Assembly: GCA_017516065.1 (NCBI GenBank)
Contig: JAFWDQ010000006.1
Span: forward strand, 62,001 to 126,000
Origin: Oscillospiraceae bacterium
Lineage (GTDB): Bacteria; Bacillota; Clostridia; Oscillospirales; Oscillospiraceae
Length of the DNA stretch: 64,000 nt
Reading direction: 5' to 3'
Both the position numbers and the translations under genes were made by a program. Positions 16,617 to 24,769 of this stretch are shown here, in pieces. How positions within the stretch are numbered: the first letter of the stretch is position 1; each line of letters opens with the position of its first letter. Under the pieces are notes generated by a model. It was not told the DNA's origin, did no database searches, and saw only the letters and a list, made by a program, of their open reading frames with translations.

Positions 16617-19600
16617 TTAATCCTTTTTCCCCAGAGTGACGATGTCCAGGGGCTGCGGATGGAGGCTGGAACCCTCCTTTTCCACGATCAGCAGAGCCCT
16701 GGCGGTGTCCAGAGAGGTCAGGCAGGGGACCCCGTGCTCCACGGCGTAGCGGCGGATCCGGAAGCCGTCGGAGTCATGGCGGCGGCCCTGGGTGGGGGTG
16801 TTGATGATCAGGTCCACCGTGCCGCTGCGGATCAGGTCCAGTATATTGGGGGAGGCCTCGTTGACGCGGCTGACGGTGCGGGCCTCGATCCCGGCGTCCC
16901 GCAGAGTCTGGCAGGTGCCGGCGGTGGCGAAGATCTCCACGTCCATGTTGACGAAAGCCCGGGCCACAGAGACGGCCTCCTCCTTGTCCGCGTCCTTCAC
17001 GGTGAGGATGATGCGGCCGTGTGGTTTCGGTACCCGCATGCCAGCGCCGCTGAAGGCCTTCAGCAGAGCCACGGGGTATTCGTCGGAGATGCCCAGCACC
17101 TCGCCGGTGGACTTCATCTCCGGGCCCAGGCCGGTGTCCACGTCGGCCAGCTTCTCAAAGGAGAAGATGGGCATCTTCACGGCGTAGTACCGGGATGTGG
17201 GGTAGAGGTCCACGCCGTAGCCCAGATCCTTCAGCCGTTCACCCAGCATGACCCGGGTGGCCAGTTCGATGACCGGTACACCGGTGACCTTGCTGATATA
17301 GGGGATGGTCCGGGAGGAACGGGGATTGACCTCGATGACGTAGACGGCGTCATCGTAGAGGATAAACTGGATGTTGATCAGACCCACGACGCCCAGCGCC
17401 TTGGCCAGCTGCCTGGTATAAGTCAGGATCGTCTGCTGGTGACGCTCCTCCACATGGAGGGGCGGATAGACGGAGATACTGTCGCCGGAGTGGATACCGG
17501 CCCGCTCCACATGCTCCATAATGCCGGGAATGAGGATATCCTCGCCGTCAAAGATGCCGTCCACCTCGACTTCGCGGCCCATGAGGTACTTGTCCACCAG
17601 AATGGGATGTTCCTGAACGGTCTGGTTGATGACCGACATGAAGCTGCGGATGTTCTGGTCGTTGTAGGCGATCTCCATGCCCTGGCCGCCCAGAACGTAA
17701 GAGGGTCGGACCAGAACGGGATAGCCCACCTCATTGGCGGCGGCCACGGCCTCGTCGGTGGTAAAGACGGTCTTGCCGGCGGCACGGGGGATCTTCAGGT
17801 CCCGCAGGATGGAGTCGAAGCGCTCACGGTCCTCGGCGGCGTCCACGCCGTCGGAGGAGGTGCCCAGAATGGGAACCCCCATCTCCGTGACGGCCTTGGC
17901 CAGCTTGATGGCGGTCTGACCGCCGAACTGGACCACGGCGCCCCAGGGCTTCTCCTGCCGCACCACGTTCTCCACATCCTCCGGTGTCAGAGGCTCGAAG
18001 TAGAGCCGGTCGGCAATGTCGAAGTCCGTGGAGACAGTCTCCGGGTTGTTGTTGACGATGATGGTCTCGCAGCCGAGATTTTTCAGGGCCCACACGCTGT
18101 GGACGGAGCAGTAGTCGAACTCAATGCCCTGCCCGATACGGATGGGGCCGGAGCCCAGCACCAGCACCCGGCGCTTGCCGGAATCCGGCACATCGGCCTC
18201 GTTCTCCTTGTCGTAAGAGGAGTAGTAATAGGGAGTGGCGGCGGCGTATTCCGCGGCGCAGGTGTCCACCATCTTATATGCGGCGGTGATGCCGTTGGCA
18301 TAGCGCAGTTCCTTTACCACGGTTGTTTCGGTGCCGCAGAGCTGGGCGATATAGCTGTCGGAAAAGCCCATCTTCTTTGCCTGCAGCAGCATTTCTGCGT
18401 CCGGCAGACCTTCGCAGGCGGCCAGCGTCTCTTCCATACGGACAATGGCGTGGATCCGGTCCAGGAAAAAGATGTCCATCTGAGTGATGACGTTGATCTC
18501 CTCCGGGGTGATGCCCCGGCGCAGGGCCTCGGTAATGACGAAGAAGCGCTCATCGTCCACGACGGACAGGCGGTCGTAGATCTCGTCGTCGGAGAGTTCG
18601 GTGAGCTTGTTCAGCCGCAGGGCCTGTACGTTCAGCTCCAGAGAGCGGACGGCCTTCATCAGCGCCGCCTCAAAGGAGGGGGCGATGGCCATGACCTCGC
18701 CGGTGGCCTTCATCTGGGTGCCCAGCTTCCGGCTGGCGGTGAGGAATTTATCGAAGGGCCACTTGGGGATCTTCAGCACGCAGTAGTCCACCGCCGGCTC
18801 AAAGCAGGCGCTGGTGGTCCTGGTGACGGCGTTGGGGATCTCGTCGAGAGAGTAGCCCAGCGCCACTTTGGTGGCCACCTTGGCGATGGGATAACCCGTG
18901 GCCTTGGAGGCCAGGGCGGAGGAGCGGGACAGACGGGGATTGACCTCGATGACGGCGTACTGGAAGCTGTTGGGGTTCAGGGCAAACTGGATGTTGCAGC
19001 CGCCCTCGATCTTCAGGGCCGTGATGATCTCCAGGGCGGCGGAGCGGAGCATGCCGTACTCTTTGGCCGCCAGAGTCTGGGTGGGGGCCACGACGATGGA
19101 ATCGCCGGTATGGACTCCCACGGGGTCGATATTCTCCATGGAACAGATGGTGATGACGTTGCCCACCTTGTCCCGCATGACTTCAAATTCGATCTCCTTC
19201 CAGCCGGAGATGCAGCGTTCCACCAGGATCTGGCCTACCCGGGACATGCGGATGCCGCCTTCGCCGATCTCCCGCAGGGAGCGCTCGTCGTAGGCGATAC
19301 CGCCGCCGGTGCCGCCCAGGGTGTAGGCGGGACGGATGATGACGGGATAGCCGATACGGTTGGCGAAGGCCACGGCGTCCTCGGTGGACTCCACGACGGT
19401 GCTGTCCACGCAGGGCTGGCCGATCTCCTCCATGGTATCCTTGAAGCCCTGCCGGTCCTCAGCCCGGCGGATGGACTCGGGAGAGGTGCCCAGGAGACGG
19501 ACGTTGTACCGTTCCAGGATCCCCTCCTCATGGAGCTGCATAGCCAGATTCAGACCGGTCTGACCGCCCAGGGTGGGCAGCACGGAGTCCGGCCGCTCTT

Positions 19601-19838
19601 TTTCGATGATCTGCGTCAGGGAGGCCACGGTAAGGGGCTCGATGTAGACGTGATCGGCAATATCGCTGTCGGTCATGATGGTGGCGGGATTGGAGTTGAT
19701 CAGGACGACCTCGATGCCCTCTTCCTTCAGTGCGCGGCAGGCCTGGGTGCCGGCGTAGTCAAACTCCGCGGCCTGTCCGATCACAATGGGACCGGAGCCG
19801 ATCATGAGGACTTTTTTCAAAGAACGATCCAGCGGCAT
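16617..19838 (-). CDS. carB: Carbamoyl-phosphate synthase large subunit
   Basis: 1073 residues, full length. Two homologous ATP-grasp halves are present: the first starts VLMIGSGPIVIGQAAEFDY, the second VLVLGSGPIRIGQGIEFDY. Glycine loops (TLGGTGGG, VLGGQGM) and metal-binding EVNPR segments occur in each. A C-terminal methylglyoxal synthase-like allosteric domain ends the protein (INTPTQGRRHDSDGF). It makes carbamoyl phosphate from bicarbonate, ammonia and two ATP for pyrimidines and arginine. It begins on the last base of the carA stop (TAATG), so the subunits are coupled. Because CarA has lost its glutaminase residues, the ammonia probably comes directly from solution. Confidence 0.95.
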   Translation of the reverse strand: MPLDRSLKKVLMIGSGPIVIGQAAEFDYAGTQACRALKEEGIEVVLINSNPATIMTDSDIADHVYIEPLTVASLTQIIEKERPDSVLPTLGGQTGLNLAMQLHEEGILERYNVRLLGTSPESIRRAEDRQGFKDTMEEIGQPCVDSTVVESTEDAVAFANRIGYPVIIRPAYTLGGTGGGIAYDERSLREIGEGGIRMSRVGQILVERCISGWKEIEFEVMRDKVGNVITICSMENIDPVGVHTGDSIVVAPTQTLAAKEYGMLRSAALEIITALKIEGGCNIQFALNPNSFQYAVIEVNPRLSRSSALASKATGYPIAKVATKVALGYSLDEIPNAVTRTTSACFEPAVDYCVLKIPKWPFDKFLTASRKLGTQMKATGEVMAIAPSFEAALMKAVRSLELNVQALRLNKLTELSDDEIYDRLSVVDDERFFVITEALRRGITPEEINVITQMDIFFLDRIHAIVRMEETLAACEGLPDAEMLLQAKKMGFSDSYIAQLCGTETTVVKELRYANGITAAYKMVDTCAAEYAAATPYYYSSYDKENEADVPDSGKRRVLVLGSGPIRIGQGIEFDYCSVHSVWALKNLGCETIIVNNNPETVSTDFDIADRLYFEPLTPEDVENVVRQEKPWGAVVQFGGQTAIKLAKAVTEMGVPILGTSSDGVDAAEDRERFDSILRDLKIPRAAGKTVFTTDEAVAAANEVGYPVLVRPSYVLGGQGMEIAYNDQNIRSFMSVINQTVQEHPILVDKYLMGREVEVDGIFDGEDILIPGIMEHVERAGIHSGDSISVYPPLHVEERHQQTILTYTRQLAKALGVVGLINIQFILYDDAVYVIEVNPRSSRTIPYISKVTGVPVIELATRVMLGERLKDLGYGVDLYPTSRYYAVKMPIFSFEKLADVDTGLGPEMKSTGEVLGISDEYPVALLKAFSGAGMRVPKPHGRIILTVKDADKEEAVSVARAFVNMDVEIFATAGTCQTLRDAGIEARTVSRVNEASPNILDLIRSGTVDLIINTPTQGRRHDSDGFRIRRYAVEHGVPCLTSLDTARALLIVEKEGSSLHPQPLDIVTLGKKD

Positions 19839-20911
19839 TATCTGGCACCTCCCATCAGAGCAAGAAAGCGGTCAAAGAGGAATCCGGTCCCGGTGAACCC
19901 CGGGGAGGACTCCGGCTGGAACTGGACGGAGAACTTGCGGCCGTCCGTATAGGTCAGACCTTCAATAGAGTTATCGTTGATATTGACGTAGCTGACCCGG
20001 GCAATCTCTGGCGAAAGGGAATCGTTTTTTACGGTATAGCCGTGGTCCTGAGCGGTGATGACCACCTTGCCCGTCTCGGTGTCCCGGACGGGATGGCTGC
20101 CGCCCCGGTGCCCGTAGGGCAGCTTCTCCACCTCGCCGCCGTAGGCCATGGCCATGAGCTGATGGCCCAGCCCCACACCGAAGACCGGCAGATCGGCGTC
20201 GCACATCTTTTTGATCTCCGGCAGCAGATCGGCACACTGGCCGGGGGCGCCGGGCCCCTCGGACAGGAACAGACCGTCAAAGCCGCCCCGGAGGATCAGA
20301 TAGGCGGAGGTGCGGGCGGGGAAGATCGTCACGGAGCAGCCCCGGCGCCGCAGAGAGTTGAGCAGACTCTCCCGGATCCCGAGATCCAGCACGGCCACCC
20401 GGGGACCGTCGCCGCCGTAATGGCGCGGCTGACGGCAGGAGACGGCGTCCACCGCCCCGACAAGCTGATAGGCCCGGATCTGCTCAAGGGCCTCATCCAG
20501 ATTTTCCGGCGGGGTGCAGGTGATCATGCCGTTCATGGTGCCGTTGTCCCGGAGCATACGGGTCAGGGCCCGGGTCTCAACGCCGCAGATGCCGGTGATG
20601 CCGTAGTCTGTCAGCCAGGACTCCAGATCCCGCTGACAGCGGAAGTTGCTGCCACGGCGTGCCAGCTGGCGGACGATCAGGGCCTTGGCCCAGGGCCGTC
20701 CGGACTCGGAGTCCTCGTTGTTTACGCCGTAATTGCCGATGAGCGGGTACGTCATGACGATCCCCTGGCCTACGGCCACGGGGGACGTCAGCAGCTCCTG
20801 GTAACCCGTCATAGACGTGTTGAAGACGATCTCGCAGATGCAGGGCTCACTGCTCCCCATGGAAAAGCCGGGAAAACGCGCACCGTTTTCCAAAATCAGT
20901 TCCGCATGCAA
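19838..20911 (-). CDS. carA: Carbamoyl-phosphate synthase small subunit lacking catalytic Cys and His
   Basis: 357 residues, normal length. The CPSase N-terminal domain (NTSMTGYQE) and the class I amidotransferase fold are present, but the nucleophile turn reads FGVGLGHQ, with Gly247 where every glutamine-using CarA has Cys. The catalytic His is replaced by Gln332 in VQFQPES; Glu334 remains. I read both codons directly (GGG and CAG). Replacement of this Cys in the E. coli enzyme is known to abolish glutamine use while leaving ammonia-dependent synthesis, and animal CPS I shows a similar natural loss. The start is a TTG at 20911 with AGAGGGGA upstream; an in-frame GTG at 20920 is possible. Confidence 0.93.
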   Translation of the reverse strand: MHAELILENGARFPGFSMGSSEPCICEIVFNTSMTGYQELLTSPVAVGQGIVMTYPLIGNYGVNNEDSESGRPWAKALIVRQLARRGSNFRCQRDLESWLTDYGITGICGVETRALTRMLRDNGTMNGMITCTPPENLDEALEQIRAYQLVGAVDAVSCRQPRHYGGDGPRVAVLDLGIRESLLNSLRRRGCSVTIFPARTSAYLILRGGFDGLFLSEGPGAPGQCADLLPEIKKMCDADLPVFGVGLGHQLMAMAYGGEVEKLPYGHRGGSHPVRDTETGKVVITAQDHGYTVKNDSLSPEIARVSYVNINDNSIEGLTYTDGRKFSVQFQPESSPGFTGTGFLFDRFLALMGGAR

Positions 20912-20985
20912 AAAACCACATCCCCTCTGTAAGCATAAAAAATGAATTCCGCCGAGTGGTCGGAAAAAGTTATATAATTCAAATA

Positions 20986-21015
20986 ATTATATACCCAAAA
21001 GGCCGCTTCGGGCAA
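20986..21015 (-). promoter_or_regulatory. Candidate promoter for carAB
   Basis: Minus-strand TTGCCC (21015-21010), 18-base spacer, TATAAT (20991-20986) in an AT-rich region. I see no PyrR-type attenuator in the roughly 75-base leader. Confidence 0.45.
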
Positions 21016-21122
21016 GTGGGAAAAGTAATAAAATTTCATATCTGTAGGAGCTGTCAAGGCGCCGCGGAATAAAGCGGCCCGGAACGGTCATACTGAATAA
21101 AATTGACCGAGGAGGAGAGGCC

Positions 21123-21806
21123 ATGTCCATCGCAATTTGCCGAAGCGTCGTGCTTTACCTGATCCTCATCATCGGCATTCGCCTGATGGGGAAGCGGCAG
21201 GTAGGGGAGCTGGAGCCCTCAGAACTGGTTCTGGCACTGCTGGTGGCGGACCTGGCCTCCGTGCCCATGCAGGATTTCGGGATCCCCCTTGTTTACGGGA
21301 TAATCCCCATCCTGACGCTGCTGTGCGTGACAATGATTTTGTCCGTACTGACCACACGAAGCATCCGGTTCCGATCCCTGCTCTGCGGCCAGCCCAGCAT
21401 CATCGTGCGGGACGGAGAGCTGGACCAGCGTGAGATGCGGCGCAACCGGATCACCATCGATGAACTCAACGAGGAACTGAGGCTCAACGGCATCCTGGAC
21501 CTTTCCACCGTCAAGTACGCCATTTTGGAGACCAACGGCCATATTTCCACAATCCTCTTTCCCCAGGCGCAGCCCGTCACAGCGGGACAACTGGACGTCC
21601 GGCCGGAGCGGACAGAATTGCCATGGGTAATTATTAACGACGGAAGGCTGATTTCCCGAAATTTATACGAAGCAGGCCTCGACAGGAACTGGCTGGACCG
21701 GGAACTGGAGCGGCGGCAGGTCCGGGAGATCAGCGAGGTCTTCCTGCTGTCGGTGGACCGGAAGCGGCACGTGCAGTTCATCCGTCGGGAGGGGGTGTGG
21801 GAGTGA
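21123..21806 (+). CDS. DUF421 membrane protein (YetF/YrbG-like)
   Basis: 227 residues with three N-terminal membrane helices, GIRLMGKRQVGELEPSELVLALLVADLASVPM as the conserved DUF421 core (residues about 18-50), and a soluble C-terminal domain containing QPSIIVRDGELD and RRNRITIDELNEELR. Preceded by GAGGAGGAGAGG. Family function is unknown. The stop overlaps the DUF4363 start by four bases, a pairing seen in sporulating clostridia. Confidence 0.88.
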   Translation: MSIAICRSVVLYLILIIGIRLMGKRQVGELEPSELVLALLVADLASVPMQDFGIPLVYGIIPILTLLCVTMILSVLTTRSIRFRSLLCGQPSIIVRDGELDQREMRRNRITIDELNEELRLNGILDLSTVKYAILETNGHISTILFPQAQPVTAGQLDVRPERTELPWVIINDGRLISRNLYEAGLDRNWLDRELERRQVREISEVFLLSVDRKRHVQFIRREGVWE

Positions 21807-22186
21807 GACGGCTCTGGATCGCGTCTCTGATCCTCCTGGCCCTGTTCCTGGTGTCGATTTGGAACGCCGGGGAGGTCCGGGACAGGACCGAACACGTCAT
21901 CACACTTCTGGAACAGGCGGAGGCGAGCCTGGAGGCAGGGGACAGGGAGACGGCCCTGGCGCTGACGGAGCAGGCAAACAGCGACTGGGAAACGCATGAT
22001 ATGTTTTTCCAGACGGTGCTTAATCACAGCATCGTGGATCAGGTGTCCATCGGTCTTCGGGAGGCACTGGCCTACCTGCAGGACCGGGAGACCGGCGGAG
22101 AGTACAGCGCCGCCAGCGCTGCGCTGATGCAGCGGCTGCAGATGATGATGAAGATGGAACGGCTCACCCTGGGCAACCTCCTGTGA
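21803..22186 (+). CDS. DUF4363 protein
   Basis: 127 residues from the GTG at 21803, whose GTGA overlaps the stop of the preceding gene; an in-frame GTG at 21797 is the alternative. One N-terminal membrane helix (LWIASLILLALFLVSIW), then a long helical extracytoplasmic domain. It is coupled to the DUF421 gene, so the two probably form a complex. No catalytic motif is visible. Confidence 0.75.
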   Translation: MRRLWIASLILLALFLVSIWNAGEVRDRTEHVITLLEQAEASLEAGDRETALALTEQANSDWETHDMFFQTVLNHSIVDQVSIGLREALAYLQDRETGGEYSAASAALMQRLQMMMKMERLTLGNLL

Positions 22187-22213
22187 CGGGTGAAGCGGAA
22201 CGAAGACACAAAG

Positions 22214-22250
22214 AGAGCGTCTGCGGCGATAGAACTGCCGCAGACGCTCT
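22214..22250. terminator. Bidirectional terminator between DUF4363 and nrdR
   Basis: A 14-bp stem AGAGCGTCTGCGGC with its complement and a 9-base loop. T-tracts are weak, so termination may be partial. Confidence 0.65.
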
Positions 22251-22260
22251 GCCTGTCGCT

Positions 22261-22716
22261 CTATTTTTCCTCCAGCAGCTTGTTGAGCTCATCCCGGAAG
22301 GTATTGATATCCTTGAACTGACGGTAGACGGAGGCAAAGCGGACATAGGCCACCTCGTCGATATCCCGCAGTTTTTCCATCACAAGCTCGCCCACGGTGA
22401 CGGAGGCCACCTCCCGGGCGAGGGTATTCTGCAGGGTTTGCTCGATTTCCGTGCAGGCGTCCTCCAGAACATTGATGGAGATAGGACGCTTCTCACAGGC
22501 CCGCAGCATACCGGCCAGGAGCTTCTGGCGGTCAAAGGTCTGGCGGCGTCCGTCCTTTTTAATGATGATCAGAGGGAGACTTTCCATGGTCTCGTAGGTG
22601 GTAAAGCGACGCCCGCAGGAGAGACACTCACGGCGGCGGCGGATACTGTTGCCCTCGTCCGCCGGTCGGGAATCAACGACCTTGCTGTCCACGTAGGAAC
22701 AGAATGGACATTTCAT
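22261..22716 (-). CDS. nrdR: NrdR, ribonucleotide reductase repressor
   Basis: 151 residues from the ATG at 22716, with GAGGAGGT upstream. An N-terminal zinc ribbon (CPFC near 3-6, CLSC near 31-34) is followed by RRFTTYE and an ATP-cone domain ([14 protein letters not shown]). It senses ATP/dATP and represses ribonucleotide reductase genes, none of which is in this window. Length and motifs are standard. Confidence 0.95.
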   Translation of the reverse strand: MKCPFCSYVDSKVVDSRPADEGNSIRRRRECLSCGRRFTTYETMESLPLIIIKKDGRRQTFDRQKLLAGMLRACEKRPISINVLEDACTEIEQTLQNTLAREVASVTVGELVMEKLRDIDEVAYVRFASVYRQFKDINTFRDELNKLLEEK

Positions 22717-22866
22717 GGCAGAGTATACCTCCTCTTTCTGCAAATTTCACATTATCATTCGTGCTATAGTGACAGAAAGTCGCAAAAGCCGGAATGTGCC
22801 GCGGAAAAAGGCATGGAACTGCGGGTCTGTCACAATAACATGGGGTCAGGACCTGGCTGACGCCAT

Positions 22867-22896
22867 GGTGTAGTATGATTTCTGCCCATACTATAC
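22867..22896. other. Inverted repeat in the nrdR-23047 intergenic region
   Basis: GTAGTATG and CATACTATAC arms surround a 9-base loop. This is the only structure I see in 22744-22975; it could be a weak terminator or an operator. Confidence 0.3.
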
Positions 22897-22979
22897 CATA
22901 AATTGGGCCGTCCGTACAGGGGAAAATGAAAAAAGGTTATATTTTTATATGAATAAAGAAAAATCACTTCGCAAAGGGA

Positions 22980-23008
22980 TTGACAATAGGTGAAAAAAGT
23001 GTTACAAT
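22980..23008 (+). promoter_or_regulatory. SigA promoter
   Basis: TTGACA (22980-22985), 17-base spacer, TACAAT (23003-23008), 38 bases before the ATG at 23047. Confidence 0.75.
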
Positions 23009-23046
23009 TCGGTAACGAAATGAAATGAAATGAAGGAAGTGTACCC

Positions 23047-23349
23047 ATGGCAGCAGAAGTCAAAAAGAAGGATCTTCCCCTTGCTTACAAAGGACGTCCC
23101 CTGCGCCGGAAGGAGAATCTGATCTACTACGGCAGCATGGCGGAGAAATATATCATCATGATGCAGGTCATGGAGAGCAAGAAGGTCAAGGACCTGGACG
23201 TGGCCACCCGTGTTTCCGTCCAGCTGCAGCTGACTGATCCGGACCTGAAGAGCCGGGACCGCGTTGTGAAAAAGAGCGAAAAGGACAGTCTGTACGCAGC
23301 TATGGACGTGGCGGCGGTTTGGCTGGAACGGGCTCTGGCCGCAAAATAA
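23047..23349 (+). CDS. Conserved hypothetical protein, 100 residues
   Basis: A basic, mostly helical 100-residue protein. It starts MAAEVKKKDLPLAYKGRPLRR, has a central KYIIMMQVMESKKVKDLDVA segment and ends with a helix ALYAAMDVAAVWLERAL-like pattern. There is no signal peptide, membrane segment or metal site. GAAGGAAG lies upstream and a good promoter precedes it. The NlpC/P60 gene begins 12 bases after its stop, so the two are probably co-transcribed. I do not recognise a family. Confidence 0.7.
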   Translation: MAAEVKKKDLPLAYKGRPLRRKENLIYYGSMAEKYIIMMQVMESKKVKDLDVATRVSVQLQLTDPDLKSRDRVVKKSEKDSLYAAMDVAAVWLERALAAK

Positions 23350-23361
23350 GGAGGAACCGGT

Positions 23362-24465
23362 TTGAGTAAGCGCAAGAGTAAATTATTACGACGATCGATA
23401 CGAACAGCAGTGGCGGCCGCGTCTCTGGCGGCGCTGATGGCAGTTTCCGTCACCGCCTCTGCCGCGTCAGGCGTTGTGACGGACGGTCCCCTGCGGATGC
23501 GCAGCGGCCCGGGCACGTCGTATGAGATCCTCAATTCCCTCAGCACCGGAACCTCCGCGGAGGTGCTGGACGCAGCCAACGGTTGGTTCAAGATCAGCTA
23601 CGGCGGACAGACCGGCTATGTCTCCGGCGACTTCATGACCCTGTCAGATCCCCTGAACGGCGTTGTCAGCGCAGACGTGCTGAACGTGCGCAGCGGTCCC
23701 AGCACCGACTATGCCCGCATTGCAAAGCTGGTGGCCGGCAACCGCCTTTCCGTCACGGGAAGCTCCGGGACCTGGTATCAGGTCTCTCTGCAGGGGCAGA
23801 CGGGTTACGTGGCCTCCGAGTACGTGACGGTCCAGCAGACCAAGACGGGCTACGTCAGTGCTGACGTTCTGAATGTACGCAGTCAGCCGGATCTCAACGG
23901 CGAGCGTTTTGCCCAGCTGAACTACGGCACCCAGGTGGAGATCCTGGGCGAGGTCAGCGGCTGGTATCAGATCTCCCTGCAGGGCAGGACCGGCTATGTT
24001 TCCACCAGTTACGTCAGCACGACGCCTCTGGGCGGCGGTTCCGCCTCCGGCACTGCTCCTGTTCCGCCTCCCGCTGCCAATGCCTCTGCGGCCCAGCAGG
24101 TGGTGGCCATTGCCAAGAGCTATCTGGGCACGCCCTATGTCTACGGCGGTATGTCTCCCAGCGGTTTTGACTGTTCCGGCTTTACCGCCTATGTGTATAA
24201 GCAGATCGGCGTCAACCTGATCCACGGCGCATCCTCGCAGATGACCGCCAGCAACGGCTACAGCGTCTCCCGGGATCAGCTGCAGCCCGGCGACCTTGTA
24301 TTCTTCCGGGCTGCCGGAAGCTCCTATCCCGCCACCCACGTGGGCATCTATATCGGCGACAACTGCTTTATCCATGCCTCCAGCTCCGGTGGCCGGATCG
24401 TGATCACGGACCTGTCTGTGGATCACTACTCCATGATCTACGCGGGCGCCAAGCGTGTGATCTGA
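23362..24465 (+). CDS. Secreted cell-wall hydrolase: three SH3b domains and NlpC/P60
   Basis: 367 residues from a TTG at 23362, directly after AAGGAGGA. Signal peptide about 1-37 (ending in ASAA). Three bacterial SH3 domains follow at about 38-95, 100-160 and 165-222, each with an LRMRSGPGT or LNVRS(G/Q)P motif and GYV ends. A Pro/Ala linker leads to an NlpC/P60 peptidase domain with catalytic Cys in GFDCSGFT, His in ATHVGIYIG and a later His in CFIHASS. Such enzymes cut peptidoglycan stem peptides, typically between D-Glu and diaminopimelate. A terminator follows. Confidence 0.92.
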   Translation: MSKRKSKLLRRSIRTAVAAASLAALMAVSVTASAASGVVTDGPLRMRSGPGTSYEILNSLSTGTSAEVLDAANGWFKISYGGQTGYVSGDFMTLSDPLNGVVSADVLNVRSGPSTDYARIAKLVAGNRLSVTGSSGTWYQVSLQGQTGYVASEYVTVQQTKTGYVSADVLNVRSQPDLNGERFAQLNYGTQVEILGEVSGWYQISLQGRTGYVSTSYVSTTPLGGGSASGTAPVPPPAANASAAQQVVAIAKSYLGTPYVYGGMSPSGFDCSGFTAYVYKQIGVNLIHGASSQMTASNGYSVSRDQLQPGDLVFFRAAGSSYPATHVGIYIGDNCFIHASSSGGRIVITDLSVDHYSMIYAGAKRVI

Positions 24466-24483
24466 TTAAGTTTACATAATTCA

Positions 24484-24535
24484 AAAGCCGGGGAGGCACT
24501 TCCTTTAAGATGTGCCCGTCCCCGGCTTTCTTTAT
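24484..24535 (+). terminator. Terminator for the NlpC/P60 gene
   Basis: AAAGCCGGGGA/TCCCCGGCTTT stem (24484-24529) with a T-rich 3' side. Confidence 0.8.
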
Positions 24536-24542
24536 GCTCGGC

Positions 24543-24700
24543 GACCCGACAATAAAAACAGCCGGGGTCATGGAGCCGCCCACTCCGTAAACAACCGGAC
24601 AGAACGGCTCTCGCTCAGTTGCAACGAGCATGGCGCGACAGGCGCAGAAGCTAATAACCCGGTATGGATATGTTAGTGGAAAAATGAATTAGATACCAGG
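24543..24700. ncRNA. Unassigned structured intergenic region
   Basis: Several hairpins line up with no convincing ORF: GACCC/GGGTC (24543-24569), GAGCCG/CGGCTC with an inner TCCG/CGGA (24573-24610), CTCG/CGAG (24610-24628), GCGC/GCGC (24633-24645) and GGTAT/ATACC (24661-24697). It does not match the consensus of the c-di-AMP, c-di-GMP or SAM riboswitches that I know. Strand is uncertain and no clear promoter is visible. It may be a small RNA or merely GC-rich spacer. Confidence 0.3.
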
Positions 24701-24706
24701 CGAAAG

Positions 24707-24739
24707 GAGAGCTGCCGCAGATATGCTGCGGCAGCTCTC
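24707..24739. terminator. Hairpin between the structured region and the VanW gene
   Basis: A perfect 13-14-bp stem GAGAGCTGCCGCAG with complement. The flanks are only moderately T-rich; it probably ends the VanW transcript. Confidence 0.65.
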
Positions 24740-24769
24740 TTTATCGGCTGATATGCTTGTTGTATGGTC

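Noticed and set aside
16572..19952. 1126-codon plus-strand ORF opposite carB
   Set aside because: It mirrors the carB frame in GC-rich DNA, has Gly/His/Asp-rich low-complexity composition and matches no family.
24573..24610. Possible group II intron domain V
   Set aside because: GAGCCG/CGGCTC arms look similar but the tetraloop, bulge and upstream domains are missing.
24404..24631. 75-codon minus-strand ORF in the intergenic region
   Set aside because: It runs into the end of the NlpC/P60 gene and through its terminator hairpin, with no ribosome site.
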